NCBI RefSeq assembly: GCF_907164915.1
Contig: NC_061862.1
Location: 127,543,641 to 127,607,640 of the forward strand
Length of the DNA: 64,000 bases
Origin: Impatiens glandulifera
Lineage: Eukaryota > Streptophyta > Magnoliopsida > Ericales > Balsaminaceae
Reading direction: 5' to 3'
Positions 36,451 through 47,532 of the stretch are shown one piece after another. Under the pieces are notes generated by a model, which was not told the DNA's origin, ran no database searches, and saw only the letters and a program-made list of their open reading frames with translations. Position 1 is the first letter of the stretch, and each line of letters starts with the position of its first letter. The position numbers were made by a program, and so were the translations under genes.

Positions 36451-39400
36451 TCACAATTGTTCCTTTTGATTCCTAGACATCAAATCAACATCAAGCTCGA
36501 CTTCCATCACAGGCAAATCCCTTCGCATGCCAAATAGACTGGAGGAAAGACGTATATAACTAAGCTCAATAATGTATGAATTCCCCCGTTTCTTGCAAGT
36601 GTATGCGTAAATTAACATAACATCTGTTAGTATATATATTATTATCTCACCTGTTCTCCACTGGACCATGATCCACAGCTGTTCTCAAGCAATACACTAC
36701 TCTACCAACAATGTCGGTCACAGACATAGGACCATATGTTCGACTGTCCCTGGCTTCCTGCAAACAAGGGAAAACATAAAAACAAATGAATGTGAAAGAG
36801 AACATTTTCTTAGGATGAATAGGGTATCTCGGAAGACATTTTCTTGCCGTCATATCTCATCATCAATTAAATCATTCAAATATTAACCAAACTACCACAT
36901 TACCTTACTTCTTTCATAATGTTTTAAAAGATAAATACTCTGGATATTTTTGTCATTAAACTCAAATAACTTTTTCATCAAACAAGCTCCTAATCCCATT
37001 CTAGGCATTCCTAGACAAACCAAATAACGCTCAACTGAATGATCAATTTGGGCAAAACCATTAACAATGATCAGGAGTCTTGAATGATAGATTTGCAAAC
37101 AGAGTAGTTTAAACTGGTTTAGCAAGAACAGTATGTATATGAGAGGCTCTAAGAAGAGAGAGGAAATGTCACAACAATTGACTGAATACCTTTGGCTTTA
37201 ACGCTTCATTATCAGACAACACCCAACACTCATCTTTTTCCAATACAAATGGCTCATCTTTTTCATCTGTAGATACCATTTCATTCCCTTCAATGGCAGC
37301 CAACCTTCGAACAAGAAAGTTATCAGATTTGTCTGGATCCCTTAACAGCACAACATCCCCCACAAAAACATGCCTGTCACATTTGTCATTGTGATCAATT
37401 AGAGAGATGGAATAATGAAAGGAAAGAAGCTGTGGAATAAAAAAGATATCAACAGTGGCATCACTTAGAATAGATTCATAGAAGAAGCTAAGTATGAAGC
37501 TTTGTCCATGCCTAAAACCCCAAGAGAAAGAATAATAGCGTGCACTAAGGGCTTGTTTGATGAATCCAAATAACCCCTTCTCTCATCATCAATCACTTCA
37601 TTAATCAAATCGTTAACTAAAATACTAAAACACACTTACTTTATTTTTTATAATATTTTAAAATATTAAATACAAAGAATATTTAAGGCATTTAACCCAA
37701 ATAATCAACTTTTTTTCATCGAACAAGGTTCATTTTTATTTCAAACAAGCTCAAGTGTTCTAGGACAGTGGAAGTGGCACATTTTTTATTTGACCTACCA
37801 AACACAACAGTACAGCCTAAGCTTATTATCATGCTCATCTACTCCTAGATATGTTTCTGAAAATAGGACTCTTACAGGCCACCTAAGTCAAATTTGAAAA
37901 AAGATACGAGGGAAGTTCAATGCAACCGCAAAGGGACATTCTTATGGCATATAAGCTTTCAGCAATAACAGGGAAAATAAAGAAGTCATTTTATTCCAGT
38001 TGGGTAACATTAGGATTTTACGTTGGATTTGGGATTGGTATTTTTCGGACCAAAAGTGTTGCCCCCTGCTCTGTAATTGTGGGTGTCATTTCCTCTCCCC
38101 CTTTGTTCCAGTGCAGGTATGTCAACCTTCCTTGTAATAAATTTTTCCATATCGAATCACCATACTCAGTTTTGGCAATTTGGCCCTGCCTGTAGCCCTG
38201 TGTGAACAAAATAAGATAATCAGTTCAGGAAATCATTCAGAAATCTGGTTCCAGCATTTAATATTACCATCATAGATCAGTAGAATCAAGTGAGAATATA
38301 AATTAAATCCACAAAATTTGAGGTCATAAAGAGACAAGAACTTGAAATATCCAAAGAATTCAACATATTCTCATCACGTAGTCCAAGTGAGCACAAGGCC
38401 TGCAACCACTGTATGCATTTCAGTCAATTTTGTATAAGAACCAAATTAAATCCTTGAACAAAGCACTCAAGAGAAACACTATTTATAGCAATAGTTTCTT
38501 GTGCTTTCGTTTAGTCTTCAAGCACCTGATGAAAAATCCACCCAGCTCCAGCAATAAATAATACAAGAAAATCAAAGTAGGAGCATTCAATAAGAAGGCT
38601 AGTTCACTTATGATTTGGATGTAAATGAAGAATGTTATAATATATATATGTGGATATATATCCTAATAATTCTTATAATAAAAAAAAATCTTTATAGAAT
38701 CTGGATGGTCTCATACTAAGGTTTCTTCGGCATGAACTATGGACATGCTACAAAACAGTGATACGGGTCTGCTAGATACTTATGTTTATGCGAGGCAGGA
38801 GGTGAAAGTGAGGAGTATGGAAGGCAGAGATGTTTCAACATTTGTTGGGAGACAATTGCTTGTCCTGAAACAACCAAAAACATAGAGTCGTTAAACCAAA
38901 TATGGAAGAAGGTATCCATTGATTAAAAATCATTCTATTTGTTGAAAATAAAGCATCTCTTAATATTATGATTTCTTGTCTAACCTTGTTGCCCTGGTGA
39001 ATGTTGTGGCACGTTTAGAAAAACAACAAAGGGACTCCACTTGGGGGTCTGAAGCATATTATAGGTCCAATTCAGACATCTGGTGCATATTATAAACACT
39101 AACCTAATATTTCCCTATCTCATCTTACTGCTGTAACTTACTACCTTAGTCTCTCTCTTGCCTATCTGTTAAACCACCGGCAACATCGACAGCCCAGCTG
39201 CAACCACCGGCGTCATCGACAGCTACCGCCCACGATCGACAGCCTCGCCTATCTTTATTTATTTCAATATTAAATTTATATAAATATTATATATATTTTA
39301 TTTTTAAAATTTTTAATAATATGTGTATCCTAAACGTATCGTATCCTATATTTTCAAAATTTGCCGTATTGCCGTATCCGATACCCGTATCCGTGCAACA

Positions 39401-41921
39401 TAGAGTATCGCCAAAAGCGTCTTTCTTTTGTTGGTCGATTTTTCAAGGAGCTCCAAATGTGGAGACAAAGATTAAACATAAAGGGGGTCTCTTTGGCATG
39501 TTGATACTCTTTATGCAATTCAAATGAGGACCTTTTGCACCTATTTTGCAGTCTCATGAAGAGATGAATGTTTGGGAGTTGGCTACTCTTAATGCCTGAT
39601 GGAAACAACAATCTGAGTAAATTTAGTAATTTCTTTGAAGGATGGTCTCTGTTGGAGTACCTTGCAAAGAGAAAATAGTTAGAATTGCTTTGTTCATCAC
39701 AATTATTTGGTCCATTTGGATGGAAATGAACTGTTGATTATGACAAAGGGACCACATATCCACATCAAATCTCGTTTATTTAATTTTATGATCAAATATA
39801 GATTTTTTTAAAAATTTTACCATTTTCTACCATGGGAAATGTGATCTTCGGGTTTACTGTGGATTTAGTGAATTTTTTTTTTTTCAAAAGAAATGATTTG
39901 GGAATTCAACAAAAAATCCATCTATGGTTATTCAAAATTGTGAAGACACTGGCTTGGCTTGGCGAGATGTTGGTGGTTGAAGATGAAAATGAATTCGGTT
40001 TCATTGGTTCAATGGAGACTAGTGGTTGTAGTGCTCCTAAGAATGGATCATAAAGGAATATACTTGGGACAAGGTGACTTTTTTAAATAGGGTGGTGCAC
40101 AAAGAATTACAGTTCTGATGGTAGATGGTGGTTCTAGAATGTTATTGGTTCATGCCTTGACAAACAAAAGGTGGAGGAGGAATATTTATTCAAATGGCCA
40201 CAGGAGTTGCAGTAGGCAGAGCTCTCGGACCTACACGTTTCGGAATCCCCAACAAGATGCACACAAGAGATCATACTTTGATAGGGACAGAGTACGAAGG
40301 GCGAGAGCCCAAACCAAAGGAGTTTTGTCATGGCAACCGGAAATGAAAACATGGAAGTTGATTAGCAATAAAAAGAAGAGGGAGAGAAGTTCATGTGGTC
40401 AATTTAAAGTTCAAATTTGAATCAAAACGGGTCAAAAGATCAAGAGGAAAGCATAAAGAATTCGCATAGATGAAGGAAACAACAATTAGAGGTGAGGTGG
40501 TCAAAGAAGATACTATCAATGAGAAAAAACAAAATGAGGTTTTTGTAAATGGCTAAATGCACCTTTAAGCTTTTTAAATGGTCTTAATTTTACCTCTCAA
40601 TCTAAATATGAGGAGAAGCGCATACAATGGAAAGTAGGTTGGTGATGGACCCGATGGTGGCTGGTCTAATAAACACAGGGAGATAGACAGGGATAATGCT
40701 TTGTGACAGCCAGTGCTGCAGCAGTCTAGGGAATTTCTAACATCTATGAAGTGGGAGAATGTTCAAAGGAAAAATACAATGGGTCGCATTGTAAACGAAG
40801 TATTCTTGGACCATTTTTAAATCCAATAGATTTATCTAGTCAATTGATTATTATTCAGGGTTCTGTGGCTTCATATGAGTAATTCTTATGAAACCTGAAA
40901 CCAAGTTTGGATAGCTATTACGGCTTGTTGCAGACTTCAAATCAGATTTTGGGGTAAAAATCCTAATATTTTTTATCAGCTGGCTATATGCAAAGAATGA
41001 GAAGAATGAGGAATTAATACAATCTGTGGTCATATATTCATAGCTTACCTCCATAGAAATCAAATAAGTTAGGAATCGTAGACCTATCGAGTTTTTTTGC
41101 AATATTGTTGGTTTTGATTGGATGGTGATCCGGAAGGGCTAAGGCATATGGGGTGCAAGATTGTGATTATATTTTCACAAAGGCAATGTAGGTACAAATA
41201 TAAGATACAATCAAAATCAAAGTTGGTTTATGCCCTTGAGAAGATCTAATAGTCAATGAACTATGATTGTGTTACGTGTAAAACACGTATTAGAATAAAA
41301 AAGGATAAGAATTAAGATAGATGGCTTATAGAATTGGGGTTAAAAGGGAAGAATTGACCTGATCAATAGATGAAAAACAGAGAAGGGGTGAGAAATCAAA
41401 ACAACATAGCAAAGCTATATCAGAATAGATAAGAGTATCTTCAAAAACAAGACAAATCCACTACAATGCAAAAGAATGGCCAATTTAGACACATAAAAGA
41501 GGAACTTATATGGGTTACAAACCAAAAGATTCAATTTTTCATAAGATGGATAAACTTCCCACAACTGCTATCTATCTTGCCTAATGTTGACAGCAAAAAC
41601 AACACATTTTCCCAACAAATTAATTAGAAAGTTCTTGAAATCATCAATTCGCAACATATGTTCAGGAAGATGATCAATAAAACCAATAATGTAAGAAAGC
41701 TCCTAACTGTAATATATTGACACGAAGTACTAAATAGTTTTGCGATAGCATAAGATAAATGAACCAGCATAGACAGTAGTGGTGAAAACAGATACACACA
41801 CGCCAAGAGAGAAATATCGAGAAGAAGAAGAAAATAGAGGAAGAGATACCTTGGATGTGATGGAAACGGAGTATTCGAGCTTGTTAGCTACGTAACGGAA
41901 CCAGGTGGACAAGGAAACCAT
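36451..41921 (-). CDS. mitochondrial inner-membrane-protease-like protein (S26 family), dyad residues substituted
   Basis: Five exons join to 627 bp, 208 residues: 41,850-41,921; 38,022-38,197; 37,190-37,373; 36,651-36,757; 36,451-36,538. All introns are GT-AG and all phases agree. The ATG (context TTTACAATGG) gives MVSLSTWFRYVANKLEYS, a basic, amphipathic start that could target mitochondria. Box B (residues 58-64) reads GEEMTPT where active S26 proteases have G(D/E)SMxPT, so the nucleophile Ser is Glu60. The general-base region reads FLVRRLAAIEG, with Arg105 where Lys is expected. The structural boxes GDVVLL (88-93), VLSDN (134-138) and DSRTYGPMSVTDIVGRV (148-164) are kept. From memory, Arabidopsis has close homologues of about 205 residues (annotated peptidase S24/S26 family) with the same substitutions. 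I infer a conserved, non-catalytic subfamily. The sequence is clean, so the gene is probably functional. Intron 1 is 3.65 kb and carries LINE debris. Confidence 0.92.
36855..36989 (+). mobile_element. small MITE fragment in intron 3
   Basis: It starts TCTCATCATCAATTAAATC and ends TTTCATCAAACAAGCTC. It aligns with most of 37,570-37,752 in intron 2 of the same gene. The left terminus is missing. It has no coding capacity. Confidence 0.6.
37549..37752 (+). mobile_element. small MITE in intron 2
   Basis: This is a 204 bp element with ends GGGCTTGTTTGA and TCAAACAAGCTC (11 of 12 inverted match) and an AT-rich core. No clear target duplication flanks it, so the superfamily is uncertain. A related truncated copy is in intron 3. 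Confidence 0.65.
39174..39240 (+). repeat. short GC-rich tandem repeat in intron 1
   Basis: The block 'aaccaccggcaacatcgacagc' is followed about 28 bp later by 'aaccaccggcgtcatcgacagc' and then a third, weaker 'cgatcgacagcc'. Its function is unknown. Confidence 0.6.
39395..39735 (+). pseudogene. LINE zf-RVT fragment in intron 1
   Basis: Plus-strand translation gives VSPKASFFCWSIFQGAPNVE, then HEEMNVWELATLN, then ALFITIIWSIWMEMN. These correspond to the start, middle and end of the zinc-binding region of plant LINE reverse transcriptases. The middle cysteines are lost and frames change. It lies antisense to the gene. A possible second LINE piece follows at 39,830-40,060. Confidence 0.45.
39830..40060 (+). 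pseudogene. possible DUF4283-like LINE ORF1 fragment in intron 1
   Basis: A short open frame includes IHLWLFKIVKTLAWLGEMLV followed by an acidic VEDENEF stretch. This resembles the end of the DUF4283 region found in plant LINE first open frames ('LPLHLWS...IGxxxGxxxxVDE'). Order relative to the zf-RVT fragment is reversed from a normal LINE, so they would be separate insertions or a rearranged copy. The match is weak. Confidence 0.3.
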
Positions 41922-42230
41922 TGTAAAGTTGAGAGATTTCTTCTTCTTCTTCAGTCTTGATTGATTCCACGTTTAAACCCTCGAATTCCCTTTTCCTATT
42001 TTCGTAGCCTAGTACCCTACATAATGATGTGTATTTTCCCAAGTTGAATTATGTTGATACCTAAATAAATTGTTTTTTTCCTAAATGAAATAAAAGGAAA
42101 GAAATTTAAAAAACAGAAAAAAGATATGATGCCAATATAGGAATTTTTGAGTTTGTCCAATTGACCCTTTTTTTTTCTCCTAGTATTTCTTGTTTATGTG
42201 AGAGTTGGTGAGGTTGAATCATGTTCCAAT

Positions 42231-42689
42231 TAGGGATTATAATTCGTTATACGATTTTCGATATGGTTTCGTTATGAATAATTTTTTATCGGTTTAATCG
42301 GTAGTTAACCGGAGATGGGACGAGATAGTATTTGTGTCTCCTCCTGACTTCACTCATACCTCACCCTTATTCTGTCTCTAACACTAATAAACATTAAATA
42401 TATAACATTATCACTATATTTATTTTTCATATTTTATAAGAGTTTAATTAATTTATTTATTTATTCATAATAATATAAATTTATTATATATTACACTATA
42501 TATAATATTAAAAAAATGTTTATATAATTTTACGAAAAAAAACTTTAATTTCTTTTTAAAGAATATAGTATAATGGTGTCTGCGAGGATTTTTCGAAAAC
42601 AAACGGAGTGGAAATGGTAGTTAAAAATATATATGAAGTAAAATGAAGCGGGGATTGTACATATATTCCTTGACCCATTGTTATCTCTA
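42231..42689 (-). mobile_element. diverged hAT-type MITE, same family as 8528-9009
   Basis: In reverse it aligns with 8528-9009. Compare 'gatagtatttgtgtctcctcctgac' (42,324 on) with the reverse of 'gggacacaaataccatc' near 8900, and 'ctgtctctaacactaataaa' with the reverse of the 8855-8875 segment. Ends are TAGGGATTATAATT and ATTGTTATCTCTA. The flanking octamers GTTCCAAT and GTCTCTAC match at only four of eight positions, so the copy is old. It lies about 300 bp upstream of the protease-like gene's ATG. Confidence 0.75.
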
Positions 42690-42959
42690 GTCTCTACTTC
42701 AGAGATTTTATTTATCTCGAATAAAAATATTAAACATGGTTATATATATTGGACTTAAATTTTTCAATGTTTAGATTTCTTATTCTATTTGTGAGTAGCT
42801 CAAAATTTTCATTTGCTTCCAAGCTCAAGATTTTAAACAGTGAATTAGTCATAAGGATAAATTTAATGTTTTTGAATATTTTCTTGGTAATCAAAGTATC
42901 TTAATTATCATTGCTTCCATTGTATTTGCATGCCATACTTTTCTGGTGATAGTTTCAGT

Positions 42960-44122
42960 CAGGGGCGGAGCCAGGATGAAAAATTACCTGGGGCTACTCC
43001 AACTTGAATCTCAGATTTAACTTTCTATGTTCATCTTTTTTTTCAATAAAATTTTCACGATTATTAGAAGATGGAAACTCGTCATGCCCTCTCAATGCAC
43101 ACGCTTGCAAAATGAGCCACCGAGTGATTTCAATAGTTGCTGTAAACCGTAATCTGTTATTTTGTTTTTATCTGAAGACTGTGCATTTAGTATTTTGTCA
43201 ATATGACAAGGATATTCATTAGATTATCAAGATATTCAACTGCCCTATTATGTGGTGAAATATTATATCCTATATGCATAACAAAAGATCATATATCCTC
43301 ATCATTAACTCGCTTTCAATATTTGAATCCATCTATTGTAAATGTAGGTTTTTGGGGTTGATTATGTTAAAACAAGAAACATGGGAAACAAAAGGCTGCA
43401 TCTTTCAAAGGAGAGTATTCTAACCAAGTAAATTTCTTAAACCAATGACTTTGAAATCGTCGATTTTGATTTCCAAATTTGGTCGGCGGGTACTCATCCT
43501 TAATAGATTGATATGACCCCATCTTGATATAAGCTCGTCTAATTTCATCCCTTTGATTAAAAGGATATTTCCATATCAGAATACGTAATGTTGGATCAAG
43601 TTTAAGAGAACTTACATCAACATCAATTCTAGGAGATTTGTTAAGTTCTTGAGTAGGGATATCAAATTCTTTATTTTAACTTGTTTATTAATATTAAATT
43701 ATATTTTTTTTATAGATTTTTGAAATAGTTTAAAATTAAGAAATATAAAACACTATTATTATTATTATTTTAATTTTTATATTTTACTCTTATAAACAAT
43801 TTGTATTATTAATTATATTGAAATAAATAAAAAATAATGTATAATTATTATATAAATATAATTTTAAAATAAATAATATTATTATATGATTTACAAAATT
43901 TTATATATAAATAAATCTTATTTATATATTATTATAAAAAAAATATAATAAATTAAAAATGAGGCCAGGGTTTGATCACCTGACCTCATATTCACATCTC
44001 AATAACATAGCCAATTGGGCTAAGACTCACATGTGAAACATATATATAAAAAAGTTTTCTTTTAGGATTTTAATTTAGGTGGGGCTGGAGCCCACCCTAG
44101 CCCATGGGTGGCTCCGCCCCTG
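42960..44122 (-). mobile_element. hAT transposon, non-autonomous, with transposase remnant
   Basis: The ends are CAGGGGCGGAGCCA at the left and its exact reverse complement TGGCTCCGCCCCTG at the right (14 bp perfect). GTTTCAGT flanks both sides (42,952-42,959 and 44,123-44,130), a perfect 8 bp duplication as hAT elements make. The element is 1163 bp. It carries the front part of a hAT transposase on the minus strand (43,030-43,680); the catalytic and dimerisation domains are gone. Near the right end, 43,965-44,030 holds a degenerate tRNA-like sequence in reverse. Confidence 0.92.
43030..43680 (-). pseudogene. hAT transposase N-terminal remnant (TTF / ZMYM1-like)
   Basis: From about 43,674 down to a stop at 43,367-43,369 the reverse strand is open for about 102 codons without an ATG. 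It contains SSLKLDPTLRILIWKYPFNQ, then RDEIRRAYIKMG, KFGNQNRRFQSHWFKKFTWLEYS (split for length) and AFCFPCFLF. This is the TTF-type zinc-finger start of plant hAT proteins annotated as zinc finger MYM-type 1-like. Beyond the stop the similarity goes on with DGFKYWKRVNDED near 43,320 and LILQACALRGHDEFPSSNN near 43,075-43,130. At least two stops or shifts interrupt it. About 200 residues of an originally much longer protein remain. Confidence 0.8.
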
Positions 44123-44130
44123 GTTTCAGT

Positions 44131-44746
44131 ATGATTTTTTTTGTTTGGATGATTCATCCAATAGTTGTGTAGCCTTTCAAACTATGTAAGAATGTATTAT
44201 TCATGCTTTTTTATTCAACATAAAAAAGTGTTGCACTTTTTTTTTGTATGACAATAAAAGTTTCATATGAAAAAATTTCGTTAAAATTTTGTTGGTGTAT
44301 AAAACTTTATTTATGACATTACAAATAGGTGAGATTGACTTATCAACAAAGTTGACAAAGTTAAAATTTTCTGAAATTAGTGATTGAAATTTCATTAAAT
44401 TGACTTAATAAATTTAATTTTTCTCTCTTACCAGACAACTCTCTTTATGGTCTAGAAAATAGTTTGATAAGCTTTCTCTAAAAATAAAAAGGTTTAGAGT
44501 ATAATTAATAGCTTTAAATGAGTAAGAAAGTAAGAGAAGGAGAAAGTAACGTTGTTGAAGGGGTTGCGTCCAAGTTTGGTTTGGAGGTAAGTGGTTGTGC
44601 GTCCTCAAAGGCGAGTCAAATGATGGAGAATAATGGGTTTTTGTCGCTAGGGGAAGGACGTAAGATTCACTTGGTCAATGGTCTCCCATAGGTGAGGGTG
44701 GTCCCATTCAGTCATCGTCAGCTAGTATGGCGGTAAAAAATATTAT
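44131..44746. other. spacer, no gene recognised
   Basis: Mixed AT-rich sequence lies between the hAT element and the truncated gypsy LTR. A more GC-rich part (44,540-44,730) has no recognisable frame. Confidence 0.5.
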
Positions 44747-45028
44747 ATTTTTAATCGGTTATTTTACAATTTGTTAGTATTTAAATAAGGATAGAACTGT
44801 CAACTTGTCAAGGAAATGGTATTGTATTTTGGTAGATTGATTTATATAGTTTTTTTTTTTCTAATTACTAGAGCCTCTATGCTCTTAGTAACTTTAAACT
44901 CCCATTTTTATTCAATCTATTCTTCTGTTCACTTCATTTATGAATCCAATTCTCATGTTCTTCTCTTTTCTCCTTTAAACAACTATTATTGTGGAACTAA
45001 TATTACGATTGACAAGGTGATCACGACA
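44747..45028 (+). repeat. 5' LTR of the chromovirus, 5'-truncated
   Basis: The stretch 'cggttattttacaatttgttagtatttaaata' through 'ttggtagattgatttatatag' and 'ctaattactagagcctctatg' matches 55,440-55,562. It runs on to CACGACA just before the primer site. The half upstream of 44,747 does not match the 3' LTR, so it is lost. Confidence 0.7.
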
Positions 45029-45030
45029 AG

Positions 45031-45042
45031 TGGTATCAAAGC
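45031..45042 (+). promoter_or_regulatory. primer binding site of the chromovirus
   Basis: TGGTATCAAAGC differs by one base from the initiator-Met site TGGTATCAGAGC and starts two bases after the LTR end. Confidence 0.8.
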
Positions 45043-45089
45043 TTACAATCCTCGAACTTTCGCTGAAAATGGTGGAATGTACATAACAA

Positions 45090-45852
45090 AAGTAATGAAT
45101 AGATGATGCATAAACTAACAGAACGTATCGTGACGAGGGAATCATAGTTTAATGATAAGTTCCAGTTACTATAGCGAAAGAATCTCAAGGTGAATCGGAA
45201 TATTGAAGCAATATAGATTAAAATCGCTCGTCACTTGGAGGTTATGCAGAAAGATAGCGCTGAAAATTATGAATCTATAATAAAACTTCTAGAATCCAAG
45301 AATTCGAACACAAATAATAAACTAGCCGAGGACAAAGGAGGAAGTTCAAATACACCTCCACTATAGCCGAGATCTGGTCATAGAACACCTCCTTATGAGA
45401 GAGATGGTATTTACAGGAGTCTAGACAAGCAGACTGTTGGATAAAATTCTAGAACAACTGAGACTTCTATTAGTAACCGAAAGCAGACTACAAATTCTAA
45501 TTCGATACGTATTGTGGGAGGTATGTCAATTAAACAACCACAAATGGATCTAGACAAATTTGATGGTTCAAACTCTATGGGATGGATCAGAAGAGTCAAT
45601 AATTTTTTCGATCACTTCACCATGCCTGAAGAAGAGAAGGTAAGCTATGTTTCTTATTTCATTTCTAGTGAAGCTGATGTGTGGTTTTATGATTATCTGA
45701 TTAATAATTCATTACCAAATTGGGAAGAATTTTCCGAAGAGGTGTTATAGTATTTCAAGAAGGGGACACCAAGATGTGATAATAGAATTTAATCAGTTGA
45801 GACAAACAGGAACCTTAAAAGACTATATCTATCAATGACAAGAACTAAGAGC
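45090..45852 (+). pseudogene. chromovirus gag, first part
   Basis: The best segment (45,514-45,750) reads MGGMSIKQPQMDLDKFDGSN and continues MGWIRRVNNFFDHFTMPEEEK to WFYDYLINNSLPNWEEF, the capsid part of a gypsy gag. Upstream frames (45,100-45,500) carry a coiled, polar N-terminus with stops. The domain is split after the codons for RAL by the nested element and resumes at 49,143. Confidence 0.8.
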
Positions 45853-45856
45853 ATTA

Positions 45857-46348
45857 TGTCACAACCCATTAGTGTCACGACCCAATCCAGGGAATGTCGA
45901 GGCTCGTTAAAGTCTTGGCCTCATAGTGTGCTAAACTTCTTAGCCCAAGGGGAGGCTCAATTGCCTAAGTAGGCCCAATGAATCTTCTATTTAAGGAAGA
46001 AATCATAAAATATTCTAATTAAGGAAGAAATTAGAAGATATATTCTATTTAAGAAAGATATTACAAGAGATATTCTAAATTAGGTAGGGATATTCTAATT
46101 AAGGAAGAAATATTCTAAATTAGTGTAATTAAATTGTAATTGTAAGACAATTCCTAATTTAATACGTTGCAAGTCCTATAAATACCTTAGAGGTATTACA
46201 TTGTAATTACCGAGTATTCAATATAAAATTCTTATTATGAGGTTCTTTCTCTCTCTAAATTTTTCTTGCATTGTGTAAAAGGGTTAACTAGATAGAATCT
46301 GCGTCGATCTAGCCTAGTTCCACACGGGTCGAATTTCATCCCGTGACA
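45857..46348 (+). repeat. 5' LTR of nested element 1
   Basis: It begins TGTCACAACCCATTAGTG and ends CCCGTGACA. It contains degenerate repeats of 'gatattctaattaaggaagaaat' and a TATA-like 'cctataaatacc' near 46,175. Confidence 0.9.
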
Positions 46349-46350
46349 AG

Positions 46351-46362
46351 TGGTATCAGAGC
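46351..46362 (+). promoter_or_regulatory. primer binding site of nested element 1
   Basis: TGGTATCAGAGC is an exact match to the initiator-Met primer site, two bases after the LTR. Confidence 0.9.
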
Positions 46363-46394
46363 AAGGTTGTACTTCCACATTCAAGCTGCAAAAA

Positions 46395-47530
46395 ATGGAT
46401 TCACGTACTACCGTCACTAAGGTTCCGACTGGCCAACATAAGGATAAGGGATCCAAGAGGGATAAGTCCGTCGAGAGAGGTGATTCCATGGAAGCGCAAG
46501 TGACCCGTCTTGAAGAAGGCATGAGCGAGCACCAAGAAGCTCTTGAAGTGTTTAGCGCGGTGCCCGATAGAGTAATAGTGTTGGATGAGAAATGTGAAAA
46601 GTTGGAGAATGAGGTCATGGGGATCATTAACAGTTTGAATAGTAACATTCGTGACAACGTGCTGTGATCGGTTCAAGGGGCGATTAATGATATCCACCAG
46701 GAAATACTTAAGACAATCAAAGGAAAATCCCATGCAATGATCGATGCTCTCCAAAGGGAAATGATGGGAAGGCTCGATGCGTTGGGAGGTTGGATTGGGT
46801 GAAATGGAGGGGAGCATAGAGGTGCGGCACCACATCGAATGGATGTTCCCAAGCCAACTCCATTCAAAGTCTCGAGAAGTGCAAGGGAAGTGGAGGACTT
46901 CCTTTGGAACATGGAGAGGTACTTTCGGGCATCAAACATATTCGATGATTGTACCAAGTAAGAAACAACATCATTCTTTCTTATAGAGAGATGGCACTAC
47001 TGTGGTGGAGGAGGCAGGAAGTAGATATTGAATGAGGTACATTGAAGATGGAAATATGGGAAAACTTCAAGACCGAGTTTAAGTGTCAATTCTTCTAAGA
47101 GAACGCAGATTTCAAAGCTAGAAAGCGGCTTAGTCAACTTGTGCACAACAGGACCATCAAAGAGTATGTGAAGGAGTTTCAGGAGTTGATGCTCGAATTA
47201 CCTAGTCTAATGGAACAGGAGGCCCTGTTGTTTGTTAATGGCTTAAAAACTTGGGCGCAGTTGGAGATACAAATGACCAAGGTGCAGAACGTTTCCGAGG
47301 CAATTATAGTTGTAAAAAGACTGTTAGAGCTCAAAGTGTCTGTGGACAGGCCGAAGATCCTCAGGGATGATGATGAGGAAGGTTGGGGAGATCGCCCACA
47401 TGATAAGGAGAAAGGTGGTGGAGACCGCCCACCAAGAAGGAGCATCCACACAACAACTCAAGGAGGCAAGTCGACGAATCGGGTAAACCAAGAGTCTGTT
47501 ATATTTGTGGTGCACATAATCACATAAAGT
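46395..47530 (+). pseudogene. nested element 1 gag remnant with zinc knuckle
   Basis: The ATG at 46,395 starts MDSRTTVTKVPTGQHKDKGS. The frame is open for 90 codons, to 46,667. The capsid continues in other frames as PFKVSRSAREVEDFLWNMER and YFRASNIFDD (46,860-46,955). It then runs as 47,141-47,527 with RTIKEYVKEFQELMLELPSL and FVNGLKTWAQLEI. The CCHC knuckle CYICGAHNHIKFMCP spans about 47,497-47,542 and needs a frame change. Three or four disruptions are present. Confidence 0.82.
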
Positions 47531-47532
47531 TT

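Noticed and set aside
36668..36886. A plus-strand open frame over exon 4 of the protease-like gene
   Set aside because: It is antisense to a well-supported exon and runs into the neighbouring intron.
43004..43222. A 72-codon open frame on the plus strand
   Set aside because: The minus strand here carries the hAT transposase remnant (LILQACALRGHDEF); the plus frame is its shadow.
43965..44030. tRNA-like sequence in reverse near the end of the hAT element
   Set aside because: Only loose A- and B-box likeness; it lies inside the hAT borders and cannot form a cloverleaf.
46235..46957. Several minus-strand frames of 90-144 codons
   Set aside because: They are antisense to the gag of nested element 1, which has recognisable capsid motifs on the plus strand.
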